From Ezakiella sp. (GTDB taxonomy: Bacteria > Bacillota > Clostridia > Tissierellales > Peptoniphilaceae): a stretch of 64,000 bases of DNA. This document shows, one piece after another, positions 1 through 7,773 of the stretch (the first letter of the stretch is position 1; each line of letters begins with the position of its first letter). The translations under genes were made by a program, and so were the position numbers. The stretch covers positions 229,986-293,985 of the forward strand of contig JALFRW010000005.1 of the NCBI GenBank assembly GCA_022778715.1. The letters run 5' to 3'. The notes under the pieces are model-generated. The model saw only the letters and a list, made by a program, of their open reading frames with translations, searched no databases and was not told where the DNA came from.

Positions 1-3000
1 TAAAAGCGAAAGATATTTCAAAAATTTTAGGCGGAAAATTTTTCTATATGGAATTTGATGATGACAATGTGGAAGTTAAATACAATGGCAACACGATAAC
101 CAACTTTAAAGTTAACTTCGATGAATACGATGTCACACCGACAGTTTCAGATGATTATATTTTCACATTCAAATTAAAAAATTCCAACTTCGTCGGTGAA
201 AGGACGATTGCACCAATAAAATATGCATTCTTTAGAGGCGAAACTTTTAAAAACACGGATTATCCAATTGTGATTGAAAACAAATCGGCCTCAAGTGACA
301 CAGGTGACACTACAATCAGTGAAATTCCTATTGAGCTTACAATAAATAATGAATTTAGAGTTAAAAACATACCAAACAACATTGGCAAGTTTACAATTTT
401 AAAGAAAGATATTGCTAAGGATAAGAATGGAAATGATGTTGTGCTGGAAGGTGCAAAGTTCAAGCTGACAATGGTTGACGAAAACGGTGAACCGATTGTG
501 GGAGAACCGCCTGTAGAAATCACGACCAATGAAGATGGTATTGCATTATTTAACAACTTGAAGGTTGGAAAATACAAGCTCGAAGAAACGGAAGCTCCAA
601 GCGGATATGGAAAGAGTTTGATAACTTGGAAAGTTGTGATTGCTGAAGACGGAACCACAACGATAACGCAAGTGTATCCGAAAGGCTATGTAACAGATTT
701 CGAACCGACAGATGATAAATATATTATCACGAACAAAGAAAACAAATTCAGAATTCACAAAGTTGATGCAGTTACTGCTTCAAAGGCGCTTAAAAATGTA
801 GAATTCAAATTGACCAAGAGTAATGAAAACGGTGACATTTTGGAAGGTGCAACATCTGTTACAAAATATACCGACCAAAGCGGGGATTTGATTTTTGACA
901 AGCTGGACGATGGCTATTACAGATTGGAAGAAAGCAATGTTTCCGGCGATTACTACGATTTGCAAATTTTCTATATCGTAAAAGTGGAAAATGGCATAGT
1001 AAGCTATACTAAAGCGCTATTTAAGACAGATAACTATCAAAGAATTACGACCAGTGTTACAACACATGTTAACTACAAGGTTAAGTTCCTTAATAAAAAT
1101 TATGATGCGGACGGAACAGAAATCGCATATCCGGGATTTAGCATAGATTTATATGATGCCAATGAAATCTTTAAATATGACGATGACGTATTGGCGGCAA
1201 CAAATAATAATAGCGGAGATTCGGGCGAATTCAGCAAAAAAACTGATGACACACCTTTAGACAACTCCAGCTACTATGTAAAGCTTAATTATAATGCCGG
1301 CACGGATCCTAATTGGCAAAGTGTTTATATAAAGACTGCAAGTAATGAAATCACAATTCTGAACTTCAAAAAAGGTTTCTATCAGAATGCAAGCGAAATT
1401 GACGGTATTCCGACTCAAGAAATTGTAAACTATCCGAGAGTTCAGGGAAATGGACGTTTGGAAGTCAGAAAATACGACGGTAAGGATTCGTCAATTGCTC
1501 TTGAAGGAGTTAAATTCAGGATCTTCAGTACAAATGGTTATGACAATATTCTGACAACAGATGCAACGGGTAAAATTGAAATAAACAATCTCGACAACGG
1601 ATATTACACCGTTCAGGAAGTTTCAACAGTGGATGGATATGTTCTGGACCAAACGCCAAGACATTTTATAATTGGCGGCACATTCAAAGTTCCGGAAAAC
1701 GTGCAAGGCAAGGATGTAACAAGCCTTGTAAGCTTTGACGGAAAACCAACCATTGAAATGTCAAATGATAAAGGAGACGCTATGAATCCGAAGCAAATAA
1801 AACCGAACGATTCTGAAGCATTTTTCATTAGCAGTAAATTCAAATTTGAAAATCCGGAAGATGAAAATGCGAAGATTAAACCGGGTGACTATTTCTTGCT
1901 GGAACTAAGCGACAATATTAACACCTACGGTATTGCCTCGGAAGATGAATCTTATCTGAAGCTGATTGGACCTATTGGAATTCTTGCAGAAGGGGATTTT
2001 GAAATAAGTGGCGGCAGGAGATATATAAAATACACATTCACAAATTTTGTGAATACTCAATATCCTGAATACGCCGAAACAAACACCACTTATCACATCG
2101 ACCCGCAAGTAGTTTTGCACACTGGAAATCAAAATGTTTATACAAAGCTCAATAACGACACAAGAGCTTTCACAATCAATGTTTTTTATTCAGAAAACAC
2201 TTATAAAGGGTATGTAGCTTATCCGAACTCTGTAAACAGAATAGTTCACGCAGACTGGACAAAAGGAGAATATGAAAATATCATCTATGTAAATAGAGAA
2301 AAACAAAATCTTTCAAATGCAATTTTGAACTTTGGCTATGACGAAATTAACAGCAATTACAACTTGCTTAATATGAACGGCGTTGATTATGAAATCTACA
2401 GAGTAAACAGCAATTACGATGTGTTAAATACAATGCCGGAATCCTATGGTTTAGATTTGAAAAACACAAATTATTATACAAATCAAACCGCAGGTTACAA
2501 TAACAATAACAGCGTTTATGTACAAAATGGCAGATTGTATGTGAACTTTGGCGATGATATGTATAATGGAAATCCGTATATTATAGTTGTTAAAGGCAAG
2601 TTTGACAATTCCGACAAAGGAATGCCGCTAACCACAAGACAAAGACTCAAAGCAGATTATTTATACAATGGTTATTGGTATTTTGGGGAATCTATGAGCG
2701 GAACAAGAACTGACCCGTATTATAACGACAGTGAAACCAACGGCGTAGTGCTTCTAAATGTTAAAAACTATCAAAACAGCATTGAATTCACCAAAGTGGG
2801 AGCAAAGAAATCAGGAGTTTCAAAGCCGGTGGGCTCAGGAGATCAAGAAACGAATATTGTTATCGAAGCAATTGACAACCCGTTAAAAGATGCAGAATTT
2901 GTGCTCGCAAAAGACGAAAACGGCATAGTAGAATATAGAGCGCTATTAAATGGAGCATACACTTGGGTTAAAGATATAGCTAACGCCGAAAAAATCAAAT

Positions 3001-3737
3001 CGGACGAAGTCGGTAAATTTGGCTGGAAAGGTTTGGCACCGGGTTCATATATTGTGTATGAAACGAAAGCGCCAAACGGATACAAATTACCGATCGATGA
3101 TAATGGAAATTTAAAACCTGTTTCAGAGTTTGAAGTAAGCGACGATTATAAAATAGTGTTAAAAGAAGGTTATTCAAGCGTAATCAAAAATTACACTGAA
3201 AATATCGAAGTTGAATTTGAAAAATCCGATAAAGAGCTTGATGCTTTCGGAAATAGAATTACTCTTGAAGGTGCACAATTTGGTCTTTACAAACGCAAGA
3301 AGAACGTAGACGGAAGATATATTGAGCCTGCTCAATATATTCCGGTGGATGACAATATTGACGAAATTACATCAGAAAAGATTTCGCAATTATACACCGT
3401 TGAATCAGGATTTAGAGGATTATTTAAGTTCAAAGTAAAAGTTGACGAAGAATATGCAATAAAAGAACTCAAAGCACCAAAAGGATATCAACTGCCAAAA
3501 GATTTTGTTATCTGCTTTAAGGTTCAAAAAGATGCCGACGGTAACAATCTTGTGTTAATTAAAAATGATGCCGGAGAATGGATTAATAAAGCCGATGGTC
3601 CGGTTTCGGTAGTAAACAACAAGACAGAATATCCGGCAACGGGCGGTATGGGAACGATTATTTTCACTATGATTGGTATGCTTTTGATGGTAGCCTCAGT
3701 AATTTTCTTTAAGAGAAGGGAGGTGCTTGAAATTTGA
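1..3737 (+). CDS. Pilus tip/ancillary adhesin with Cna-B repeats, LPXTG-like anchored (5' partial)
   Basis: Cell-wall-anchored surface protein, probably the tip or ancillary adhesin of a sortase-assembled pilus. The frame is open to the window edge upstream of the ATG listed at 48 (it reads AKDISKILGGKFFYM), so the true start is outside the window and 48 is an internal Met. Numbering from that Met, Cna-B/SpaA-type domains are marked by E-box motifs near residues 174 (LEETEAPSGY), 290 (LEESNVSGDY), 518 (VQEVSTVDGY), 1000 (YETKAPNGYK) and 1136 (KELKAPKGYQ). The middle, about 560-950, looks like an adhesive region. The C-terminus has the sorting motif YPATGG near 1194, a hydrophobic segment and a FKRRE positive tail. 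It is the first visible gene of the pilus island, followed by two more pilins and three sortases. Ligand unknown. Confidence 0.88.
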   Translation, partial: KAKDISKILGGKFFYMEFDDDNVEVKYNGNTITNFKVNFDEYDVTPTVSDDYIFTFKLKNSNFVGERTIAPIKYAFFRGETFKNTDYPIVIENKSASSDTGDTTISEIPIELTINNEFRVKNIPNNIGKFTILKKDIAKDKNGNDVVLEGAKFKLTMVDENGEPIVGEPPVEITTNEDGIALFNNLKVGKYKLEETEAPSGYGKSLITWKVVIAEDGTTTITQVYPKGYVTDFEPTDDKYIITNKENKFRIHKVDAVTASKALKNVEFKLTKSNENGDILEGATSVTKYTDQSGDLIFDKLDDGYYRLEESNVSGDYYDLQIFYIVKVENGIVSYTKALFKTDNYQRITTSVTTHVNYKVKFLNKNYDADGTEIAYPGFSIDLYDANEIFKYDDDVLAATNNNSGDSGEFSKKTDDTPLDNSSYYVKLNYNAGTDPNWQSVYIKTASNEITILNFKKGFYQNASEIDGIPTQEIVNYPRVQGNGRLEVRKYDGKDSSIALEGVKFRIFSTNGYDNILTTDATGKIEINNLDNGYYTVQEVSTVDGYVLDQTPRHFIIGGTFKVPENVQGKDVTSLVSFDGKPTIEMSNDKGDAMNPKQIKPNDSEAFFISSKFKFENPEDENAKIKPGDYFLLELSDNINTYGIASEDESYLKLIGPIGILAEGDFEISGGRRYIKYTFTNFVNTQYPEYAETNTTYHIDPQVVLHTGNQNVYTKLNNDTRAFTINVFYSENTYKGYVAYPNSVNRIVHADWTKGEYENIIYVNREKQNLSNAILNFGYDEINSNYNLLNMNGVDYEIYRVNSNYDVLNTMPESYGLDLKNTNYYTNQTAGYNNNNSVYVQNGRLYVNFGDDMYNGNPYIIVVKGKFDNSDKGMPLTTRQRLKADYLYNGYWYFGESMSGTRTDPYYNDSETNGVVLLNVKNYQNSIEFTKVGAKKSGVSKPVGSGDQETNIVIEAIDNPLKDAEFVLAKDENGIVEYRALLNGAYTWVKDIANAEKIKSDEVGKFGWKGLAPGSYIVYETKAPNGYKLPIDDNGNLKPVSEFEVSDDYKIVLKEGYSSVIKNYTENIEVEFEKSDKELDAFGNRITLEGAQFGLYKRKKNVDGRYIEPAQYIPVDDNIDEITSEKISQLYTVESGFRGLFKFKVKVDEEYAIKELKAPKGYQLPKDFVICFKVQKDADGNNLVLIKNDAGEWINKADGPVSVVNNKTEYPATGGMGTIIFTMIGMLLMVASVIFFKRREVLEI

Positions 3738-3739
3738 TA

Positions 3740-3800
3740 CCGGAATTGGAGATAGGCAGGGCGCATGACCCATAGCAACCGGGCAGCCTCGATTGAATAA
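3740..3800 (+). promoter_or_regulatory. GC-rich structured stretch in the major pilin 5' region
   Basis: The 190-base gap before the major pilin is AT-rich except for this GC-rich block. An outer AGGC/GCCT pairing (3754-3757 with 3786-3789) encloses a GGG/CCC hairpin and the string AGCAACC. The GGG-CCC-AGCAACC order loosely recalls the S-box (SAM-I) core, but the match is incomplete and no riboswitch class can be assigned by eye. Confidence 0.3.
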
Positions 3801-3927
3801 AAGAGAGTCAAACAAAAAATGAAAAAACAAATATGATAAGTACGGCTTGGCACGATAAAACAAGCAAGGATGAAAAATATAAAAGACAAAACAATATGGA
3901 GCAAATAGAATTTTGAAGGAGAAAATT

Positions 3928-6306
3928 ATGAACAAGAAATTCAAATTTTTAACTGTGCTATTAGCACTAGTAATGGTACTCACAACAGTTGTACCGGCAA
4001 AGGCAGGAGCCGATCTGGGAGACAAAACAAGCAAAGATCCGAATGCTGTAACTTCGACAGTTACGTTGCACAAATTAATGATGACAGAAGCAGAATTAAA
4101 TAATTGGACGCAAGTAGGCGAAGAAAAATATGACGGCACACAAAATCTTGATGAATTTGCACAAAATCTCGGCAAGACATTGACAGAAGTCCCAAATGTA
4201 TATTTTGCATTAAAATTGGAAAAAGGACAAACAGCAGCCAGATTGAAAGCAGATGGCTCGGGAGAATACGAAACTTTTACTTTAACAGAAGATATGTATG
4301 TAAAAGCGGTTAAAACACAAGCTGAATTAAAGGCAGATCCTAACAATTATGATAAAACTTTAACACCTTTAACAGTAAATATTGGAGACCCGGCAGTTTC
4401 ATATGTAGTAGTTACTAATGATGTTGAAGAAGCAGTTGGCGGTCTTACAAAAGGTGACGGTATTAAATTCTTTACTGAACAATTAAAAGGCGTATTTTTA
4501 ATCGACGAAATCACAGAAAAGACTACCTATAAGAATGATGGTTCAGTTATCACAGACTCTAAAGCTGTTCCTGTAAAAATCACTTTACCACTCGTAAATA
4601 GTGAAGGTACAGTTCTAGATGCACATGTTTATCCAAAGAACACAGAAAATAAACCGCAAATCGATAAAAACTTCTTAAAAGAAAATGATTTATCAGTAGT
4701 TGAAGCAAACGAAACAGGAACAACAGCAGGTGCAGAATATGCTAACTATAAAAAGAAAAAGGCATTAGCATCAGCTCAAATTGGTAAGATTGTACCATAC
4801 GAAATTAAAACTGAAATCCCGGCAAAAGCTAAATACAAAACTGCTGTATGGGACGATAAGATGACTGAAGGTCTAACATTTAACAAAACAACAGATACAA
4901 ATATTGCAGATAAAGATAAATTAATTGCTAAGGTTATTTATCAAAGAGCGGACGGTTCTTTAGATACTGACAATGCAGTAACATTAGAAAAAGATAAAGA
5001 TTACACTTTAACAGAAACTGACAATGGTTTTGTTCTTGAATTATTGGAAGGAACAGCAGCTCAAGGAGCTGAAAGAGCAACGGGACTTTATTTAATTAAT
5101 GAACAGGAAAAACCTGTTACAGTTATGATTACCTATTCAGCAACATTAAATGAAAAAGCTGTTGTTGATATTCCTGAATCCAATGATGTTATGTTCCACT
5201 ATGGCAACGACTCTTCATTCGGAAACACACCAATTCCTACAAAACCAAACAATGAAACAGGCAACTTGACTGTTACTAAGAGCTTCCCGGGAGTTACAGG
5301 AGATTGGGTTGAAGGTGAAGAAGTTATAGTTACACTCTACAATGCTCAAACCGGAGAAAAAATCGGTGATACAATCACCTTAACAAAGGATAATCCAAGC
5401 CATACTTGGAAAAATCTTGACAAAGACACTGAATACAAAGTTGTTGAAACCTTTAAACCGGGATACAAAGCAACTTATGGCGTGGACGGAAATGGTAATA
5501 TCACAATTAAAAACGAAAAATCAAATAACCCGGAACCGTTGAATCCGGAAGGACCGAAGGTTGAAACATTTGGTAAGAAATTTGTTAAGACAAATGACAA
5601 AGAAGGAACTGATCAAAAGAGATTGGCAGGAGCAGAATTCTATGTTAAAAACGAAGCTGGAGAGTATCTAGCTTTAAAATCCGGTCAAACAGTTGCAGCA
5701 GAAGTAACTGCTTATGAAACAGCACAAAATAATTATTTAGCATTGGTTAATGCATACAATTCAGCAGTTCTTGAAGCTGAAAAAAATGATACAACGGTAG
5801 TATTCCCATGGACTAACGGAGCAGACACTTATAATACATTGGAAGAACTTAAAGCAAAATTGGAAGAATTAAGAGTTGCACGTGACACAGCTTTTAAAGC
5901 ATCAAGAACAAATTATGTTTGGGTTGCTGATAAAGCAGATGCTCTAGTATTAACTTCCGATATTGAAGGTAGATTTGAAATCACCGGACTTGATAAGGGA
6001 ACTTATCTTTTAGAAGAAAAAACACCACCAACAGGATTTGCTAAAATCGAAGATCAAATATTTGAAGTTGGCCCAGGCACATACACAGCCGGAGAAATTC
6101 ATTATAATAAAGCTGATGAAACTGTGACGGAAGGTGGAACAGAAAAACCTACAGATGCACAAAGAGTAATCAATAAGAAGGTTACAATTCCGCAAACAGG
6201 TGGTATCGGTACAATTATCTTCACAGTTGTCGGTATTCTTTTAATGGGCGGAGCAGCAATTGCTCTTAAGCGACGTAAGGAAGACGAACTAGAAGGTTTA
6301 GCATAG
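3928..6306 (+). CDS. Major (backbone) pilin, class C sortase substrate
   Basis: Secreted pilus shaft subunit, 792 residues. The start is placed at ATG 3928 rather than the upstream TTG because GAAGGAG lies 6 bases before it and a typical signal peptide follows (MNKKFKFL, hydrophobic core, VPAKA). A pilin motif (VYPKN, near residue 233) supplies the lysine used for inter-subunit isopeptide bonds in this family. Cna-B-like domains follow, with E-box LLEEKTPPTGF near residue 692. The C-terminus carries the sorting signal IPQTGG near 753, a membrane segment and the KRRKEDE tail. A helical Ala/Glu-rich insert sits around residues 590-650. By family analogy the three downstream sortases polymerise it. 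The combination of pilin motif, E-box and IPQTG makes the backbone role likely. Confidence 0.9.
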   Translation: MNKKFKFLTVLLALVMVLTTVVPAKAGADLGDKTSKDPNAVTSTVTLHKLMMTEAELNNWTQVGEEKYDGTQNLDEFAQNLGKTLTEVPNVYFALKLEKGQTAARLKADGSGEYETFTLTEDMYVKAVKTQAELKADPNNYDKTLTPLTVNIGDPAVSYVVVTNDVEEAVGGLTKGDGIKFFTEQLKGVFLIDEITEKTTYKNDGSVITDSKAVPVKITLPLVNSEGTVLDAHVYPKNTENKPQIDKNFLKENDLSVVEANETGTTAGAEYANYKKKKALASAQIGKIVPYEIKTEIPAKAKYKTAVWDDKMTEGLTFNKTTDTNIADKDKLIAKVIYQRADGSLDTDNAVTLEKDKDYTLTETDNGFVLELLEGTAAQGAERATGLYLINEQEKPVTVMITYSATLNEKAVVDIPESNDVMFHYGNDSSFGNTPIPTKPNNETGNLTVTKSFPGVTGDWVEGEEVIVTLYNAQTGEKIGDTITLTKDNPSHTWKNLDKDTEYKVVETFKPGYKATYGVDGNGNITIKNEKSNNPEPLNPEGPKVETFGKKFVKTNDKEGTDQKRLAGAEFYVKNEAGEYLALKSGQTVAAEVTAYETAQNNYLALVNAYNSAVLEAEKNDTTVVFPWTNGADTYNTLEELKAKLEELRVARDTAFKASRTNYVWVADKADALVLTSDIEGRFEITGLDKGTYLLEEKTPPTGFAKIEDQIFEVGPGTYTAGEIHYNKADETVTEGGTEKPTDAQRVINKKVTIPQTGGIGTIIFTVVGILLMGGAAIALKRRKEDELEGLA

Positions 6307-6403
6307 TTATTGATTTGTTTTAATAGTTATGTTTAAGGCAAGGTTTGGACAAGTCTTACAGATTTGTCCAAGCTTTGGCATATAAAAAAGGGAGGTAGAT
6401 GCC

Positions 6404-7405
6404 TTGGTTAAAAATAAATTTAGATTATTAAACTTAATATTGGCATTTTGCCTTTTGTTTTCATTTGTTCCGCTTTTGGCGAGTGGCGAGATTCGCGTGA
6501 ATATCAATCTTTGGGATTTTTATGACAGCGAGGAAGTGAAAGAGCTTCTAAAGGATGCTAGCGTGAAGATTTGGCGTATTCAAGATGGAGATATGGAAAT
6601 TTCCGAAAGGAAGGCTTTTGTTAAAAACAATCAAGAGCTTTTAGATTCCGGTTTAAATGAAGATTTAGATTATATTGGCAGGTTTGAACAAGAGAATGGC
6701 GTGGTTAGCGTTATGCTCGCTCCGGGGCTATATTATGCGCGCGTGGTTGGAATTGACAGGGAAAAGATTAAAGTTTCAGATTTTGTTTTTTATGTTTCAG
6801 AGGAAAAGAAAGATAAGGACGGATTGATTGAAATTAATCCAAAACATGAAGTTCCACATAATCCGGATACACCGCCACCTCCGGACAACCCGCCGGACAA
6901 CCCGCCGGAGAATCCACCCGAAATTCCACCGGAGGTACCGCCTGAAACGCCTCCCGAAACTCCGCCATACGGGCCAAGGAAAATGGGACGTGCTTATTTT
7001 AAAAAGATTGATTTTAAGTCAGGAAAGCCGGTTTACGGCGTCGTTTTCAGGGTGACACAAGAGGTGGACGGCAAGCAACAAAATCTTTTAAAAGATGGTA
7101 AGCTATTTACAGTGAAATCAGGTGAGGACGGTTGTTTTGATTGTGTGCTTAATTATGGCGATTATGCACTTTGGGAAATGAAGCAAGCTCCGGGCTATGA
7201 GCAACTTACAGATGCTATTTATTTCACTGTTGACGGAGACGATCCAAGGCTAAGACTTAATATTGAAAATAGACCGTTTGGTAAACGACCACTTCCAAAG
7301 ACCGGCGACTTGGTTTTTCCTATGTTGTTTGTGCTGGGAACTATAGTATTCGTGTTTGGTTTTATTTACCAAAAGAAGAATTTTGAAGTTAAAAAAAATA
7401 ATTAG
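6404..7405 (+). CDS. Minor pilin with Pro-rich stalk (putative pilus base/anchor subunit), LPKTG
   Basis: Secreted minor pilin of 333 residues. The TTG start at 6404 is supported by GGAGG eight bases upstream (6391-6395); the nearby ATG at 6399 is out of frame and stops quickly. A signal peptide is followed by one Cna-B-like domain, a Pro-rich linker of repeated NPPDNPP/PPETPP units (residues ~150-190), a second Cna-B-like domain with the E-box LWEMKQAPGYE, and the sorting signal LPKTG near residue 297 with a membrane segment and a Lys-rich tail. A short basal pilin with a proline-rich stretch is typical of the cell-wall anchor subunit in Spa/FCT-type pili, so that role is inferred. It lies between the backbone pilin and the sortase genes. 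Confidence 0.85.
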   Translation: MVKNKFRLLNLILAFCLLFSFVPLLASGEIRVNINLWDFYDSEEVKELLKDASVKIWRIQDGDMEISERKAFVKNNQELLDSGLNEDLDYIGRFEQENGVVSVMLAPGLYYARVVGIDREKIKVSDFVFYVSEEKKDKDGLIEINPKHEVPHNPDTPPPPDNPPDNPPENPPEIPPEVPPETPPETPPYGPRKMGRAYFKKIDFKSGKPVYGVVFRVTQEVDGKQQNLLKDGKLFTVKSGEDGCFDCVLNYGDYALWEMKQAPGYEQLTDAIYFTVDGDDPRLRLNIENRPFGKRPLPKTGDLVFPMLFVLGTIVFVFGFIYQKKNFEVKKNN

Positions 7406-7425
7406 TTTTTTCTAATTTAAAATAT

Positions 7426-7445
7426 GAGCGACTTTTCGGTCGCTC
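7426..7445 (+). promoter_or_regulatory. Stem-loop after the minor pilin gene
   Basis: GAGCGAC and GTCGCTC form a perfect 7-bp stem with a 6-base loop. No T-run follows directly, so it may be an mRNA-stabilising or attenuating hairpin upstream of the terminator at 7456. Confidence 0.5.
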
Positions 7446-7455
7446 GTACATACAT

Positions 7456-7498
7456 ATCCTACGATTTTTGCAATCGCAGGATTTTATTTTATATTTTT
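7456..7498 (+). terminator. Rho-independent terminator after the pilin genes
   Basis: ATCCTACGAT (7456-7465) pairs with ATCGCAGGAT (7473-7482) with one mismatch and is followed by a long T-rich tract. It separates the pilin transcripts from the sortase genes. Confidence 0.7.
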
Positions 7499-7559
7499 GG
7501 GTGCGTGTTTCATTCACACGAACAAAGTTCATAAAGTATGTGTAATGAAGGAGTTATTT

Positions 7560-7700
7560 ATGAATGATTTAAGTAGAACGAGATTTTTAAGAAGACGGCA
7601 AGCGTATATCGATAAAAATAATTATAGGATGTTTTATTCAAATTTGTTATTGATAGACATTGAAATTTTGAACAATTACGGTTTGAGGAGTTTTTGTTGA
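7560..7700 (+). CDS. Small basic protein of unknown function (46 aa)
   Basis: Short ORF between the pilins and the sortases. The start at ATG 7560 is chosen because GAAGGAG lies 6 bases upstream; the ORF track begins further upstream without a ribosome site. The product (MNDLSRTRFLRRRQAY...) is Arg-rich at the N-terminus with a more hydrophobic C-terminal half. No family is recognised. It could be a real small protein or a chance ORF in the 370-base gap. Confidence 0.4.
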   Translation: MNDLSRTRFLRRRQAYIDKNNYRMFYSNLLLIDIEILNNYGLRSFC

Positions 7701-7721
7701 ACACGATTAATTTGCTTTTTA

Positions 7722-7750
7722 TGGACAAATTGCCACAAAATTGATATAAT
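7722..7750 (+). promoter_or_regulatory. Sigma-A-type promoter of the sortase genes
   Basis: TGGACA (7722-7727), a 17-base spacer and a perfect TATAAT (7745-7750), 24 bases before the first sortase start. This suggests the sortases are transcribed separately from the pilins. Confidence 0.65.
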
Positions 7751-7773
7751 TAGTTGTAATTAAAGGTGACATT

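Noticed and set aside
260-3904. Reverse-strand ORFs opposite the adhesin and pilin genes
   Set aside because: They are shadows of strongly supported plus-strand genes with domain motifs; low-complexity Ser/Phe-rich translations and no ribosome sites.
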